48,442 bases of DNA from an uncultured Acetatifactor sp. (GTDB lineage Bacteria; Bacillota; Clostridia; Lachnospirales; Lachnospiraceae), in NCBI GenBank assembly GCA_947625675.1, contig CANQPH010000019.1:1-48442 (forward strand). Direction: 5' to 3'. Under the pieces are notes generated by a model. It was not told the origin of the DNA. It did not search any database and saw only the letters and a program-made list of their open reading frames with translations. A program made the translations under genes and the position numbers. Shown here piece by piece: positions 41,052 to 48,442 of the stretch. How positions within the stretch are numbered: the first letter of the stretch is position 1; every line of letters begins with the position of its first letter.

Positions 41052-43142
41052 TTACTTCTGAGCCACGTCCTTCATGGAGAAGCTGATGCGGCCCATCTTG
41101 TCCTTGCCCAGGCAGACCACGGTCACCATGTCGCCCAAGGTCAGCACGTCTTCCACCCGGTTGATGCGCTCTTTGGCGATCTTGGAGATATGCACCATGC
41201 CCTCCTTGCCAGGGGCGAACTCGATGAAGGCGCCGAATTCCTTGATACTGACCACCTTGCCCTTGAAGACCTGTCCGGCCTCGAACTCGGTGACGATGAT
41301 CTTCACCATCTCCGCAGCCTTGTCCATCATTTCCTTGTCGGTGCCGCAGATGGAGACCTTGCCATCGTCGGTGATGTCGATCTTCACGCCGGTGCGGGCG
41401 ATGATCTCGTTGATGGTCTTGCCTCTCTGGCCCACGACCTCGCCGATCTTCTCAGGATCGATCTGCACGGAAATGATCTTGGGCGCATAAGGGCCAACCC
41501 CCGGTCTGGGAGCCGCAATGGCCTTCTTCATGCAGTTTTCCATGATGTAAAGCCTGGCCTCCCGGCATCTGGCGATGGCGCCTTCCACGATGGGTCTGGT
41601 CAGACCGTGGATCTTGATATCCATCTGGATGGCGGTAATGCCTTCCGTGGTGCCGGTCACCTTGAAGTCCATGTCCCCGAAGAAGTCCTCCAGGCCCTGG
41701 ATATCCGTGAGCAGCACGAAATCGTCATCGGTCTCCCCGGTCACCAGGCCGCAGGAAATGCCGCCCACCATTTTCTTGATGGGTACGCCCGCCGCCATCA
41801 GGGACATGCAGGACGCACAGGTGGAAGCCATGGAAGTGGAACCGTTGGACTCGAAGGTCTCGGACACGGTACGGATGGCGTAAGGGAACTCTTCCTCGCT
41901 GGGCAGCACCGGAAGCAGGGCCCTCTCCGCCAAAGCGCCATGGCCGATCTCCCGGCGTCCGGGCCCTCTGGAGGGCTTGGTCTCGCCCACGGAATAGGAC
42001 GGGAAATTGTAATGATGCATATAGCGCTTGCTCACTTCGTTCTCGTCCAGGCCGTCCAGTCTCTGCTGCTCGGACAGGGGCGCCAAGGTACACACGTTAC
42101 AAATCTGGGTCTGTCCTCTGGTGAACATGGCGGAGCCATGAACCCTGGGAATGATGTCCACTTCTGCGGACAGGGGACGGATCTGGGTGATCTCCCTGCC
42201 GTCGGGACGCTTGTGATCCTTCAGGATCATCTTGCGGACCGTCTTCTTTTCATACTGGTAAACGGCCTCGTCCAACATGGCCAGCCATTCTTCGTTCTCT
42301 GCGAAAGCTTCTGCGAACTTTTCGGTGACCTGACGGATATTTTCCTCCCGGACCTGCTTCTCATCGGTGAACACCGCCACTTCCATCTCTTCCGGAGTGA
42401 CGATTTTCTTCATCTCTTCAAACATTTCTTCCGGGACGGCACAGCTGGTATAGGTGTGCTTCGGCTTGCCCACTTCCGCCACGATCTTGTCGATGAAAGC
42501 GATGACGGTCTGGTTCACTTCATGGGCCTTGTAAATGGCCTCGATCATCGTCGCTTCCGGCACTTCGTTGGCACCGGCCTCGATCATGATCACCTTTTCC
42601 CGGGTGGAAGCCACGGTCAGGTTCAAGTCGCCGATCTTCCATTGTTCCTGAGAAGGATTCACGATGAACTCCCCGTCGATCATGCCGATCTGGGTCATGG
42701 CGCAGGGACCGTCAAAGGGGATATCGGAAATACAGGTGGCGATGGCGGCGCCCAGCATGGCCACCAGCTCAGGACGGCAGGCGGGATCCACGCTCATCAC
42801 CATATTGTTCAGGGTCACGTCGTTGCGATAATCCTTGGGGAAAAGAGGACGCATGGGCCTGTCGATGACCCGGCTGGTCAGCATCGCATTCTCGCTGGCC
42901 TTGCCCTCTCTCTTGTTGAAGCCTCCGGGAATCTTGCCCACGGCATAGAGCTTCTCTTCAAACTCCACGCTCAAAGGGAAGAAATCGATGCCCTCCCTAG
43001 GCTTCTCGGAAGCGGTTGCGGTGCTAAGTACGGTGGTCTCCCCATAGTGCATGAACGCACATCCATTGGCCTGCTTGCCCACCCGGTTGATATCCACCGA
43101 CAAGGTGCGCCCGGCCAATTCCATTGAATAAGTCTGATACAT
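41052..43142 (-). CDS. pnp: Polyribonucleotide nucleotidyltransferase (PNPase)
   Basis: A phosphorolytic 3'-to-5' exonuclease and RNA-tailing enzyme. 696 residues: two RNase PH domains (the first containing GGFNKREGKASENAMLTSRV, the second DGREITQIRPLSAEV and VHGSAMFTRGQTQ), a helical linker, a KH domain (near 555-615, IGEVVGQRGKTINEI) and an S1 domain (near 622-695, FKGKVVSIKEFGAFIEFAPG). GGAGG lies before the ATG at 43142. It follows rpsO as in many bacteria. Confidence 0.96.
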   Translation of the reverse strand: MYQTYSMELAGRTLSVDINRVGKQANGCAFMHYGETTVLSTATASEKPREGIDFFPLSVEFEEKLYAVGKIPGGFNKREGKASENAMLTSRVIDRPMRPLFPKDYRNDVTLNNMVMSVDPACRPELVAMLGAAIATCISDIPFDGPCAMTQIGMIDGEFIVNPSQEQWKIGDLNLTVASTREKVIMIEAGANEVPEATMIEAIYKAHEVNQTVIAFIDKIVAEVGKPKHTYTSCAVPEEMFEEMKKIVTPEEMEVAVFTDEKQVREENIRQVTEKFAEAFAENEEWLAMLDEAVYQYEKKTVRKMILKDHKRPDGREITQIRPLSAEVDIIPRVHGSAMFTRGQTQICNVCTLAPLSEQQRLDGLDENEVSKRYMHHYNFPSYSVGETKPSRGPGRREIGHGALAERALLPVLPSEEEFPYAIRTVSETFESNGSTSMASTCASCMSLMAAGVPIKKMVGGISCGLVTGETDDDFVLLTDIQGLEDFFGDMDFKVTGTTEGITAIQMDIKIHGLTRPIVEGAIARCREARLYIMENCMKKAIAAPRPGVGPYAPKIISVQIDPEKIGEVVGQRGKTINEIIARTGVKIDITDDGKVSICGTDKEMMDKAAEMVKIIVTEFEAGQVFKGKVVSIKEFGAFIEFAPGKEGMVHISKIAKERINRVEDVLTLGDMVTVVCLGKDKMGRISFSMKDVAQK

Positions 43143-43363
43143 TTTTCCTCCATTCTGCCGTCCTCTGCGGCCGTTTTCGCATTCTTTCCGAATGCGAAGT
43201 TTTTTTTACAAGGCTTCCGCCTCTTTTTTGCGGCGCAGAACAGACGATACCGAAACTACTGAAAAAAACGGAGCAAGCTTACGTCACCTTTCGTTCCCTC
43301 TTCCCGGTTCCGTCCTTTTCAGCGGTCTCGGAACGAATCTGTTCCGCACCTTTTCACAACGAA

Positions 43364-43399
43364 GGCGGAGCGGCCGGACAAAACCGGCAGCACTCCGCC
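43364..43399 (-). other. Hairpin between rpsO and pnp
   Basis: GGCGGAG (43364-43370) pairs with CTCCGCC (43393-43399) and encloses a GCCGG/CCGGC stem. No T-tract follows. In E. coli the corresponding rpsO-pnp gap has a hairpin cut by RNase III for PNPase autocontrol; a similar role is inference. A smaller stem CGGAAC/GTTCCG lies at 43329-43346. Confidence 0.6.
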
Positions 43400-43411
43400 C
43401 CCAATCATGAA

Positions 43412-43678
43412 TTACTTTCTCAGTCCAAGTCTGTCAATCAGCTGACGGTATCTTTCGATGTCCTTGCTCTTCAGATAGTTCAGCAGACCGCGTCTCTGGC
43501 CAATCATCTTCAACATGCCCCGACGGGAATGATGATCCTTGGGATTGACCCTCAGGTGCTCCGTGAGCTCCTGAATCCTGGCGGTCAAAATCGCAACCTG
43601 AACCTCAGGGGAACCGGTATCGCCGGGGGTCCGGGCATACTCGTTGATCACCGCCGTCTTCTTCTCTTTGGAAATCAT
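43412..43678 (-). CDS. rpsO: 30S ribosomal protein S15
   Basis: 88 residues, the standard length, starting [20 protein letters not shown] with [11 protein letters not shown], the conserved [21 protein letters not shown] and an LRK end. AAAGGAGG lies 8 nt before the ATG at 43678; an earlier in-frame start has no support. It binds the 16S central domain and often represses its own translation. Confidence 0.97.
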   Translation of the reverse strand: MISKEKKTAVINEYARTPGDTGSPEVQVAILTARIQELTEHLRVNPKDHHSRRGMLKMIGQRRGLLNYLKSKDIERYRQLIDRLGLRK

Positions 43679-43798
43679 GGCTTTTTCCTCCTTTTCTCTT
43701 CTTTCACCGCCGAATGCCAAGGACGGGTCGGAGTCTCCATGTCCTGAGCATTGGCTACGGATGCGATGCCAATGCGGCGCACCCGTTCATACTTTGAT

Positions 43799-43827
43799 AT
43801 CATAGCATAGAACCCGAGAAATGTAAA
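43799..43827 (-). promoter_or_regulatory. Promoter of rpsO-pnp
   Basis: TTTACA (43827-43822), 17-bp spacer, TATGAT (43804-43799) with TGC in front, on the minus strand. The leader before the ATG is about 115 nt. Confidence 0.8.
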
Positions 43828-43864
43828 GAAAAATTTTTCCCTTTCTTTAACGGGCCGAAGGCCT

Positions 43865-44941
43865 TCAGCGCTCGTTCATTTTCACCAGCTTGGCCGCCTG
43901 GTCGGCGGCGATGCAGGCGTCCAGGATCTCGTCGATGTCCCCGTTCATGACTTTATCCAGTTTGTAGAGGGTCAGGCCGATCCGATGGTCGGTCACCCGG
44001 CCCTGGGGGAAATTGTAGGTCCTGATCTTTTCAGAACGGTCTCCCGTCCCGATCTGGCTGCGGCGCAGCTCCGCTTCCGCATCGTGGGCCTTTTGCATCT
44101 CCATGTCATACAGCTTGGAACGCAGCAGGGCAAAGGCCTTGGCCTTGTTCTGCAGCTGGGACTTCTCCGTCTGGCTGTAAACCACGATCCCCGTGGGGTA
44201 ATGGGTCAGGCGCACGGCAGAGTCCGTGGTGTTGACGCACTGGCCGCCGTTGCCGGAAGCCCGCATCACGTCGATCCGGATGTCCTTTTCCTCTATGACG
44301 ATGTCCACGTCGTCCTCCACCTCCGGCATCACCGCCACCGTAACGGTGGAAGTGTGGATCCGGCCGCCGGATTCCGTCTCCGGCACCCTCTGCACCCTGT
44401 GCACGCCGCTCTCATATTTCAGGCGGGAATACGCTCCCTTTCCGCTGATCACGAAGTTCACTTCCTTCATGCCGCCGATCCCGATTTCATCCACGCTCAA
44501 GGTCTCCACCTTCCAGCGGCGGCGCTCCGCATAGTGCACGTACAGACGGTACATTTCCGCCGCAAACAGGGCCGCCTCGTCGCCGCCCGCCCCCGCGCGG
44601 ATCTCCATGATCACGTTTTTATCGTCATTGGGATCCTTGGGCAGGAGAAGCACCTTCAATTCCTGCTCCAGAGAAGCCGCCCGGGCTTTGCTTTCAGCCA
44701 GGGTCTCCTTGATCATCTCCCGCATCTCTTCGTCGGATTCCTCTTCCAGCATCGCCAGAGAATCCTCCGCTTCCTGATTGCACTTTTTATATTCCCGATA
44801 AGCCTCCACCACAGGCGTCAGGTCGCTCTGCTCCTTCATCAGCTTCCGAAAACGCTCCGGATTCTGGGTCACCGTGGGCTCATGGAGCTCTTCCATGATC
44901 TCTTCAAAACGGTTGAGCAGATCCTCCAGCTTGTCAAACAT
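43865..44941 (-). CDS. prfA: Peptide chain release factor 1
   Basis: It reads UAA and UAG and triggers peptide release. 358 residues. The GGQ motif ([14 protein letters not shown]) is intact; [18 protein letters not shown] marks RF1 rather than RF2. The methyltransferase for the GGQ glutamine, prmC, lies directly upstream (3-nt gap). Confidence 0.96.
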   Translation of the reverse strand: MFDKLEDLLNRFEEIMEELHEPTVTQNPERFRKLMKEQSDLTPVVEAYREYKKCNQEAEDSLAMLEEESDEEMREMIKETLAESKARAASLEQELKVLLLPKDPNDDKNVIMEIRAGAGGDEAALFAAEMYRLYVHYAERRRWKVETLSVDEIGIGGMKEVNFVISGKGAYSRLKYESGVHRVQRVPETESGGRIHTSTVTVAVMPEVEDDVDIVIEEKDIRIDVMRASGNGGQCVNTTDSAVRLTHYPTGIVVYSQTEKSQLQNKAKAFALLRSKLYDMEMQKAHDAEAELRRSQIGTGDRSEKIRTYNFPQGRVTDHRIGLTLYKLDKVMNGDIDEILDACIAADQAAKLVKMNER

Positions 44942-44944
44942 TTT

Positions 44945-45802
44945 TTATCCTCCCAAATAGGTTCCAAATACCACCCGATCCAGGCCGCCGTAATCCTGCA
45001 CCACTTCCACTTCCCGAAAGCCCGCTTCCGCCATCATGGCGCTGACCGCCGGGCCCTGGTCATATCCGATTTCAAAATACAATTTGCCGCCCCGTACCAG
45101 ATATCCGCCGCAGTCCGCCAGAATCCTCCGGTAAAAAACGAGTCCGTCCCCGCTCCCGTCCAGGGCGGTCCAGGGCTCATGCTCCCGCACCTCTTCCATG
45201 AGGGTGGGGATCACGTCCGTCGGAATATAAGGGGGATTGGAGACGATGAGATCGAACCGGCCCGTCTCCGATTCCAAAGGGGCCACCGGTTCAAATAAAT
45301 CTCCTTGTAAAAACAGAACCTTCTGCCGCAAAAGTCTCCGGGCGTTCTCTTCCGCCACCTTCAGGGCCTCCGGGGAAATGTCCACGCCCACGCCTTCACA
45401 ATCGTTGGAAAAATGAAGAAGGCTGATCAAAATACAGCCGGAACCGGTGCCGAGATCCAGGATCCGCATTCCGTCATGGAGATCCTTTAGCACCTCTTCC
45501 ACCAATATTTCCGTGTCCTGTCTCGGGATCAGCACATGCTCGTTGACCAGGAAATCCAGGCCCATGAAATTCTGCGTCCCGGTCAAATGCTGCAGGGGAA
45601 CATGGGCGGCCCTGCGCTCCAGCAGGCGCTCTAGACGCTCCCCTTCCTCCCCGCTCACTTCTCTGTCTCCGTGCGCCAAAAGCGTATTGCGGTCCGTGCC
45701 GCACACAAATTCCAGAAGCAGCCGGGCGTCCAAATCCCCTTCCTCTATGCCGGATCCGGCTAATAACCGTCTCGCCGCTTCATAACATTCTCGATAAGTC
45801 AT
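44945..45802 (-). CDS. prmC: Release factor glutamine methyltransferase
   Basis: It methylates the Gln of the GGQ motif of release factors. 285 residues: a helical N-domain (about 1-80), then a SAM-dependent fold with ILDLGTGSGCILISL and the catalytic NPPY in DLIVSNPPYIPTDVI. It overlaps the DUF1385 gene by 4 nt and is followed by its substrate gene prfA. Confidence 0.96.
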   Translation of the reverse strand: MTYRECYEAARRLLAGSGIEEGDLDARLLLEFVCGTDRNTLLAHGDREVSGEEGERLERLLERRAAHVPLQHLTGTQNFMGLDFLVNEHVLIPRQDTEILVEEVLKDLHDGMRILDLGTGSGCILISLLHFSNDCEGVGVDISPEALKVAEENARRLLRQKVLFLQGDLFEPVAPLESETGRFDLIVSNPPYIPTDVIPTLMEEVREHEPWTALDGSGDGLVFYRRILADCGGYLVRGGKLYFEIGYDQGPAVSAMMAEAGFREVEVVQDYGGLDRVVFGTYLGG

Positions 45803-46836
45803 GGATTCTCCGTCTCGGACTCCTCTTCCGGCTCTTCTTCATAAAAGTCGGGAATCGTCTGCCCATTTTCCTCCGCATTGTCAAGCGATGCTTCCCCCTC
45901 CGGGTTTCCGAAATTTTGCTCCAAAAATTCCCGCCAGTCAAACACCGCTTCCACGGCAGCGATGGCCACCTCCACCATGTCCTTGTCAGGCTCCTTGGTG
46001 GTGATCCTCTGAATCAGCATGCCGGGAAGGGAAAGAAGCTTCACCAGGGCGTTGTCGCTCCGTCCGGCCAGGCGGATCACCTCGTAAGAGATCCCGGCCA
46101 CCACCGGCATCAGCAGGATCCGCAGAGCCACCCTTTCCACGGGATTGTCCACCCGAATGAAGAAGAACAGAATGATGCTGATGAACAGCACGAAAAAGAT
46201 GAAACTGGTGCCGCATCTCTTGTGAAGCCGGGAACAGCGCATCACGTTCCGAACCGTGAGCTCCCGGCCCCGTTCCAGACAGTTGATGCACTTGTGTTCC
46301 GCCCCGTGATACCGGTACAATCTCCGTATATCCTTCATGGCGCTGATGGCAAGCACGTAGATCAGGAAAATCAAGATCCGCAAGCCTCCCTCTATGATGT
46401 TCATAAGGGAACGATTATGGATATAGTCTTCCATCAGGGATGCGATATAATACGGAAGCACCACGAAAATCCCCACTGCCAGAATCACGGAAAAAACGGT
46501 CACCAGGGTCATCATCAGCTTTTCCGTCTTCTCGCTGGAAACCTTGCGTTTCCGGTCCGCCGTCTCTTCTTCTTCCTCATCGTAAAAAGAAGCGGAAAAG
46601 GTCAGGCATTTGTTGCCCAGGATCAACGAATCAATAAAATTAAAGATTCCCCGTATAAAGGGAATTTCCTTTATCTTGTGACCGTGCAGCACCCCCTGGT
46701 AACTCTCCAGTTCCACCTCGATCTCGCCGCTCGGCTTGCGGACCGCCACCGCATAGCGATCCCCGTTTTTCATCATAATGCCTTCCAGGACGGCCTGACC
46801 GCCGATTCCGGAATAGCAGGTGCGTTTTTTCGCCAT
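45799..46836 (-). CDS. DUF1385 family membrane protein
   Basis: 345 residues, starting MAKKRTCYSGIGGQAVLEGI with GGQAVLEGIMM and later HGAEHKCINCLERG, the DUF1385 signature (the His, Glu and Cys residues suggest a metal site). Several hydrophobic helices lie at about 105-130, 145-170 and 205-230. The function is not known to me, although the family regularly sits between rpmE and prmC/prfA in Clostridia. The ATG at 46836 has GGGAG 8 nt upstream. Confidence 0.9.
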   Translation of the reverse strand: MAKKRTCYSGIGGQAVLEGIMMKNGDRYAVAVRKPSGEIEVELESYQGVLHGHKIKEIPFIRGIFNFIDSLILGNKCLTFSASFYDEEEEETADRKRKVSSEKTEKLMMTLVTVFSVILAVGIFVVLPYYIASLMEDYIHNRSLMNIIEGGLRILIFLIYVLAISAMKDIRRLYRYHGAEHKCINCLERGRELTVRNVMRCSRLHKRCGTSFIFFVLFISIILFFFIRVDNPVERVALRILLMPVVAGISYEVIRLAGRSDNALVKLLSLPGMLIQRITTKEPDKDMVEVAIAAVEAVFDWREFLEQNFGNPEGEASLDNAEENGQTIPDFYEEEPEEESETENP

Positions 46837-46884
46837 CGCTCTCGCTCCCATCCTTCGCCGATTCCGTTTCCAAAAAAAACGTTC

Positions 46885-46920
46885 CGAAAGGAAAAGGTTG
46901 AGATATCGCTACCTCAACCT
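46885..46920 (-). terminator. Terminator of rpmE
   Basis: AGGTTGAG (46895-46902) pairs with CTCAACCT (46913-46920). A T-rich stretch (TTTTCCTTTC) follows on the minus strand. Confidence 0.7.
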
Positions 46921-46931
46921 CTCTTCACAAC

Positions 46932-47138
46932 TTATTTGCCGGTTATGCCATACTTCTTATTGAACTTATCAATACGTCCATCGGTTCTAGCGGTCTTCTG
47001 CTGCCCGGTGTAGAATGAATGGCACTTGGAACAAACTTCCACGTGGAGCTCCTTCTTGGTAGATCCGGTTACAAATGTGTTGCCACAGTTGCAGGTCACG
47101 GTTGCCTGATAATAAGCGGGATGAATTCCTTCCTTCAT
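46932..47138 (-). CDS. rpmE: 50S ribosomal protein L31, zinc-binding form
   Basis: 68 residues, starting [20 protein letters not shown]. The cysteines CNCG and CSKC bind zinc, marking the C+ type that is replaced by a Cys-free paralogue under zinc shortage in some bacteria. AGAGGTGAG lies before ATG at 47138. It has its own promoter and terminator. Confidence 0.97.
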   Translation of the reverse strand: MKEGIHPAYYQATVTCNCGNTFVTGSTKKELHVEVCSKCHSFYTGQQKTARTDGRIDKFNKKYGITGK

Positions 47139-47223
47139 TGATCTCACCTCTCTATTTCAAATCATTCATTTTTCGTTCATCGTTCTCATCCGCACTGCTT
47201 ATGGAACCACAAACAGCTAGGTT

Positions 47224-47252
47224 ATTGTAACACAACTATTTAAAAACTGCAA
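47224..47252 (-). promoter_or_regulatory. Promoter of rpmE
   Basis: TTGCAG (47252-47247), 17-bp spacer, TACAAT (47229-47224) preceded by TGT, on the minus strand. Confidence 0.78.
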
Positions 47253-47282
47253 GGCCTTTTTTGCAGAATTCATGAGATTCTT

Positions 47283-48442
47283 TTATAAAAACCGATTCTT
47301 CTTCACCAGGGAGACAAAATCTCTGTTGTTGCGGGTCTTGGAAAACATATCCAGGATCCGGTCCGTGGCCTCGTCGGATTTCAGCCCGTTCAGAGCCCGG
47401 CGCATGATGTTGATGGCCTCCAGTTCCTCTGCGGTGAGCAGAAGATCCTCTCTTCTGGTGCCGGATTTCTGCAGATCGATGGCGGGGAAGATTCTTTTCT
47501 CGGAAAGCTTCCTGTCCAGAACCATTTCCATGTTGCCGGTTCCCTTGAATTCCTCATAGACCACGTCATCCATCTTGCTGCCGGTGTCCACCAGGGCCGT
47601 GGCCAGAATCGTCAGGCTCCCTCCTTCCCGCATGTTGCGGGCGGCGCCGAAAAACCGCTTGGGCATGTGCAGGGCGGAAGGATCCAGGCCTCCGGAAAGG
47701 GTACGGCCGCTGGGCGGCACCACCTGGTTGTAGGCCCTGGTCAGCCTGGTAATGCTATCCAGCAGGATCACCACGTCTTTTTTATGTTCCACCAGGCGCT
47801 TGGCCCGCTCGATCACCATCTCGGACACTCTCTTATGGTGTTCCGGCAGCTCGTCAAAGGTGGAATAAATGACTTCCACGTTCTCTCCGACGATGGCCTC
47901 CCGGATGTCGGTCACTTCCTCGGGACGTTCGTCGATCAGAAGGATCAGCATATGCATGTGGGGGTCCCCCCGCAGAACGGACTTTGCCACCTCTTTTAAT
48001 AAGGTAGTCTTGCCCGCTTTCGGAGGGGAAACGATCATTCCTCTCTGACCCTTGCCCACGGGGCTCACCAGATCCATGACCCGCATGGCCACGCTGCATC
48101 CGGGAGTCTCCAGCTTGATTCTCTCGTTGGGGAAAATAGGGGTCATGTCCTCGAAGTTCATCCGCTTGGCCGCTTCTTCCGTGGTATAGCCGTTGATGGA
48201 ACGGACGAACAAAAGGGCGCTGAATTTCTCCTGCTGGGTCTTGATCCTCTTGTTGCCCCTCAAAATGTCCCCGGTCTTCAGGCCAAATCTGCGGATCTGG
48301 CTGGGCGCCACGTAAACGTCGTTTTCTCCGGGCATGTAGTTTTCACAGCGGATAAAGCCGTAGCCGTCCGGCATGACCTCCAGGATCCCGCTGGCTTCCA
48401 CGCCGCTGTCCAGTTCTCTGGGATATTGGCTCTCGTCATAAG
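47283..48442 (-). CDS. rho: Transcription termination factor Rho, 5' end outside the window
   Basis: A hexameric RNA helicase that ends transcription. The visible part has about 386 codons. The frame stays open to the right edge ([12 protein letters not shown] before [10 protein letters not shown]), so the GTG at 48401 is not the start. The cold-shock RNA-binding domain ([14 protein letters not shown]), Walker [19 protein letters not shown] and the R-loop are present. The C-terminus ends VKKNRFL. Confidence 0.95.
   Translation of the reverse strand, partial: YDESQYPRELDSGVEASGILEVMPDGYGFIRCENYMPGENDVYVAPSQIRRFGLKTGDILRGNKRIKTQQEKFSALLFVRSINGYTTEEAAKRMNFEDMTPIFPNERIKLETPGCSVAMRVMDLVSPVGKGQRGMIVSPPKAGKTTLLKEVAKSVLRGDPHMHMLILLIDERPEEVTDIREAIVGENVEVIYSTFDELPEHHKRVSEMVIERAKRLVEHKKDVVILLDSITRLTRAYNQVVPPSGRTLSGGLDPSALHMPKRFFGAARNMREGGSLTILATALVDTGSKMDDVVYEEFKGTGNMEMVLDRKLSEKRIFPAIDLQKSGTRREDLLLTAEELEAINIMRRALNGLKSDEATDRILDMFSKTRNNRDFVSLVKKNRFL

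Noticed and set aside
41022..43127. 701-codon plus-strand ORF opposite pnp
   Set aside because: Antisense shadow of pnp; low-complexity His/Gly-rich product.
47283..48401. rho starting at the GTG at 48401
   Set aside because: The frame continues open to the window edge with plausible protein sequence, and the Rho N-terminal domain would be missing, so the gene is cut by the window.

Overview
The window looks like a chromosomal segment of an anaerobic, moderately GC-rich member of the Clostridia, most likely Lachnospiraceae. I base this on protein content read by eye, with no database search: a one-chain long PurL, class III anaerobic ribonucleotide reductase (nrdD/nrdG), DUF4317- and DUF5685-type proteins, a clpC without ctsR/mcsAB, a receiver-less Spo0A-type DNA-binding protein, and a rho-rpmE-DUF1385-prmC-prfA cluster. 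Most genes lie on the minus strand. The exceptions are alaX, tRNA-Trp, rqcH and the DUF4317 gene.

Layout in window order. 0-1.5 kb: carB (cut by the window edge) and carA. 1.5-3.6 kb: a decayed PD-(D/E)XK transposase, an APH(3')-type phosphotransferase broken by one frameshift, and a ProX-type tRNA-editing protein, which stands back to back with alaX (3.8-5.0 kb). 5-8.8 kb: purL. 9-9.8 kb: a small unknown gene and tRNA-Trp with a complete promoter and terminator. 9.9-14.7 kb: an operon gntR-clpC-unknown-radA whose promoter carries a perfect dyad. 14.8-20 kb: purE-purM-purN-purD plus an SH3 membrane protein. 20-23.4 kb: pyrF-pyrE and three small or uncharacterised genes, with pyrF preceded by a very large hairpin element. 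23.7-30 kb: a TPR lipoprotein, rqcH, a SpoVB-like flippase and glgA. 30-32 kb: the spo0A-like gene and a DUF4317 gene. 32-35.3 kb: nrdD-nrdG behind two NrdR-type boxes. 35.3-41 kb: a J-domain protein, DUF5685, a zinc-ribbon membrane protein and a tandem pair of MutS-like ATPases. 41-43.8 kb: rpsO-pnp. 43.9-48.4 kb: rho (5' end cut off), rpmE, DUF1385, prmC and prfA.

By function, the window covers much of nucleotide supply (pyrimidine: carAB, pyrE, pyrF; purine: purL, purE, purM, purN, purD; deoxyribonucleotides: nrdDG), translation quality control (alaX, proX-type, rqcH, prfA/prmC, rpsO, rpmE), RNA turnover and termination (pnp, rho), protein turnover (clpC), and DNA repair or recombination (radA, MutS-like pair).

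The most unusual observation is not a gene. At about eight loci the last bases of a gene, including the stop codon, are repeated downstream in degenerate tandem copies (periods of about 15, 19, 20, 21, 45, 49 and 64 bp). These 'tail echoes' fill much of the spacer DNA and occur behind genes of unrelated function on both strands. I do not know a described system that matches this. It could be neutral slippage.
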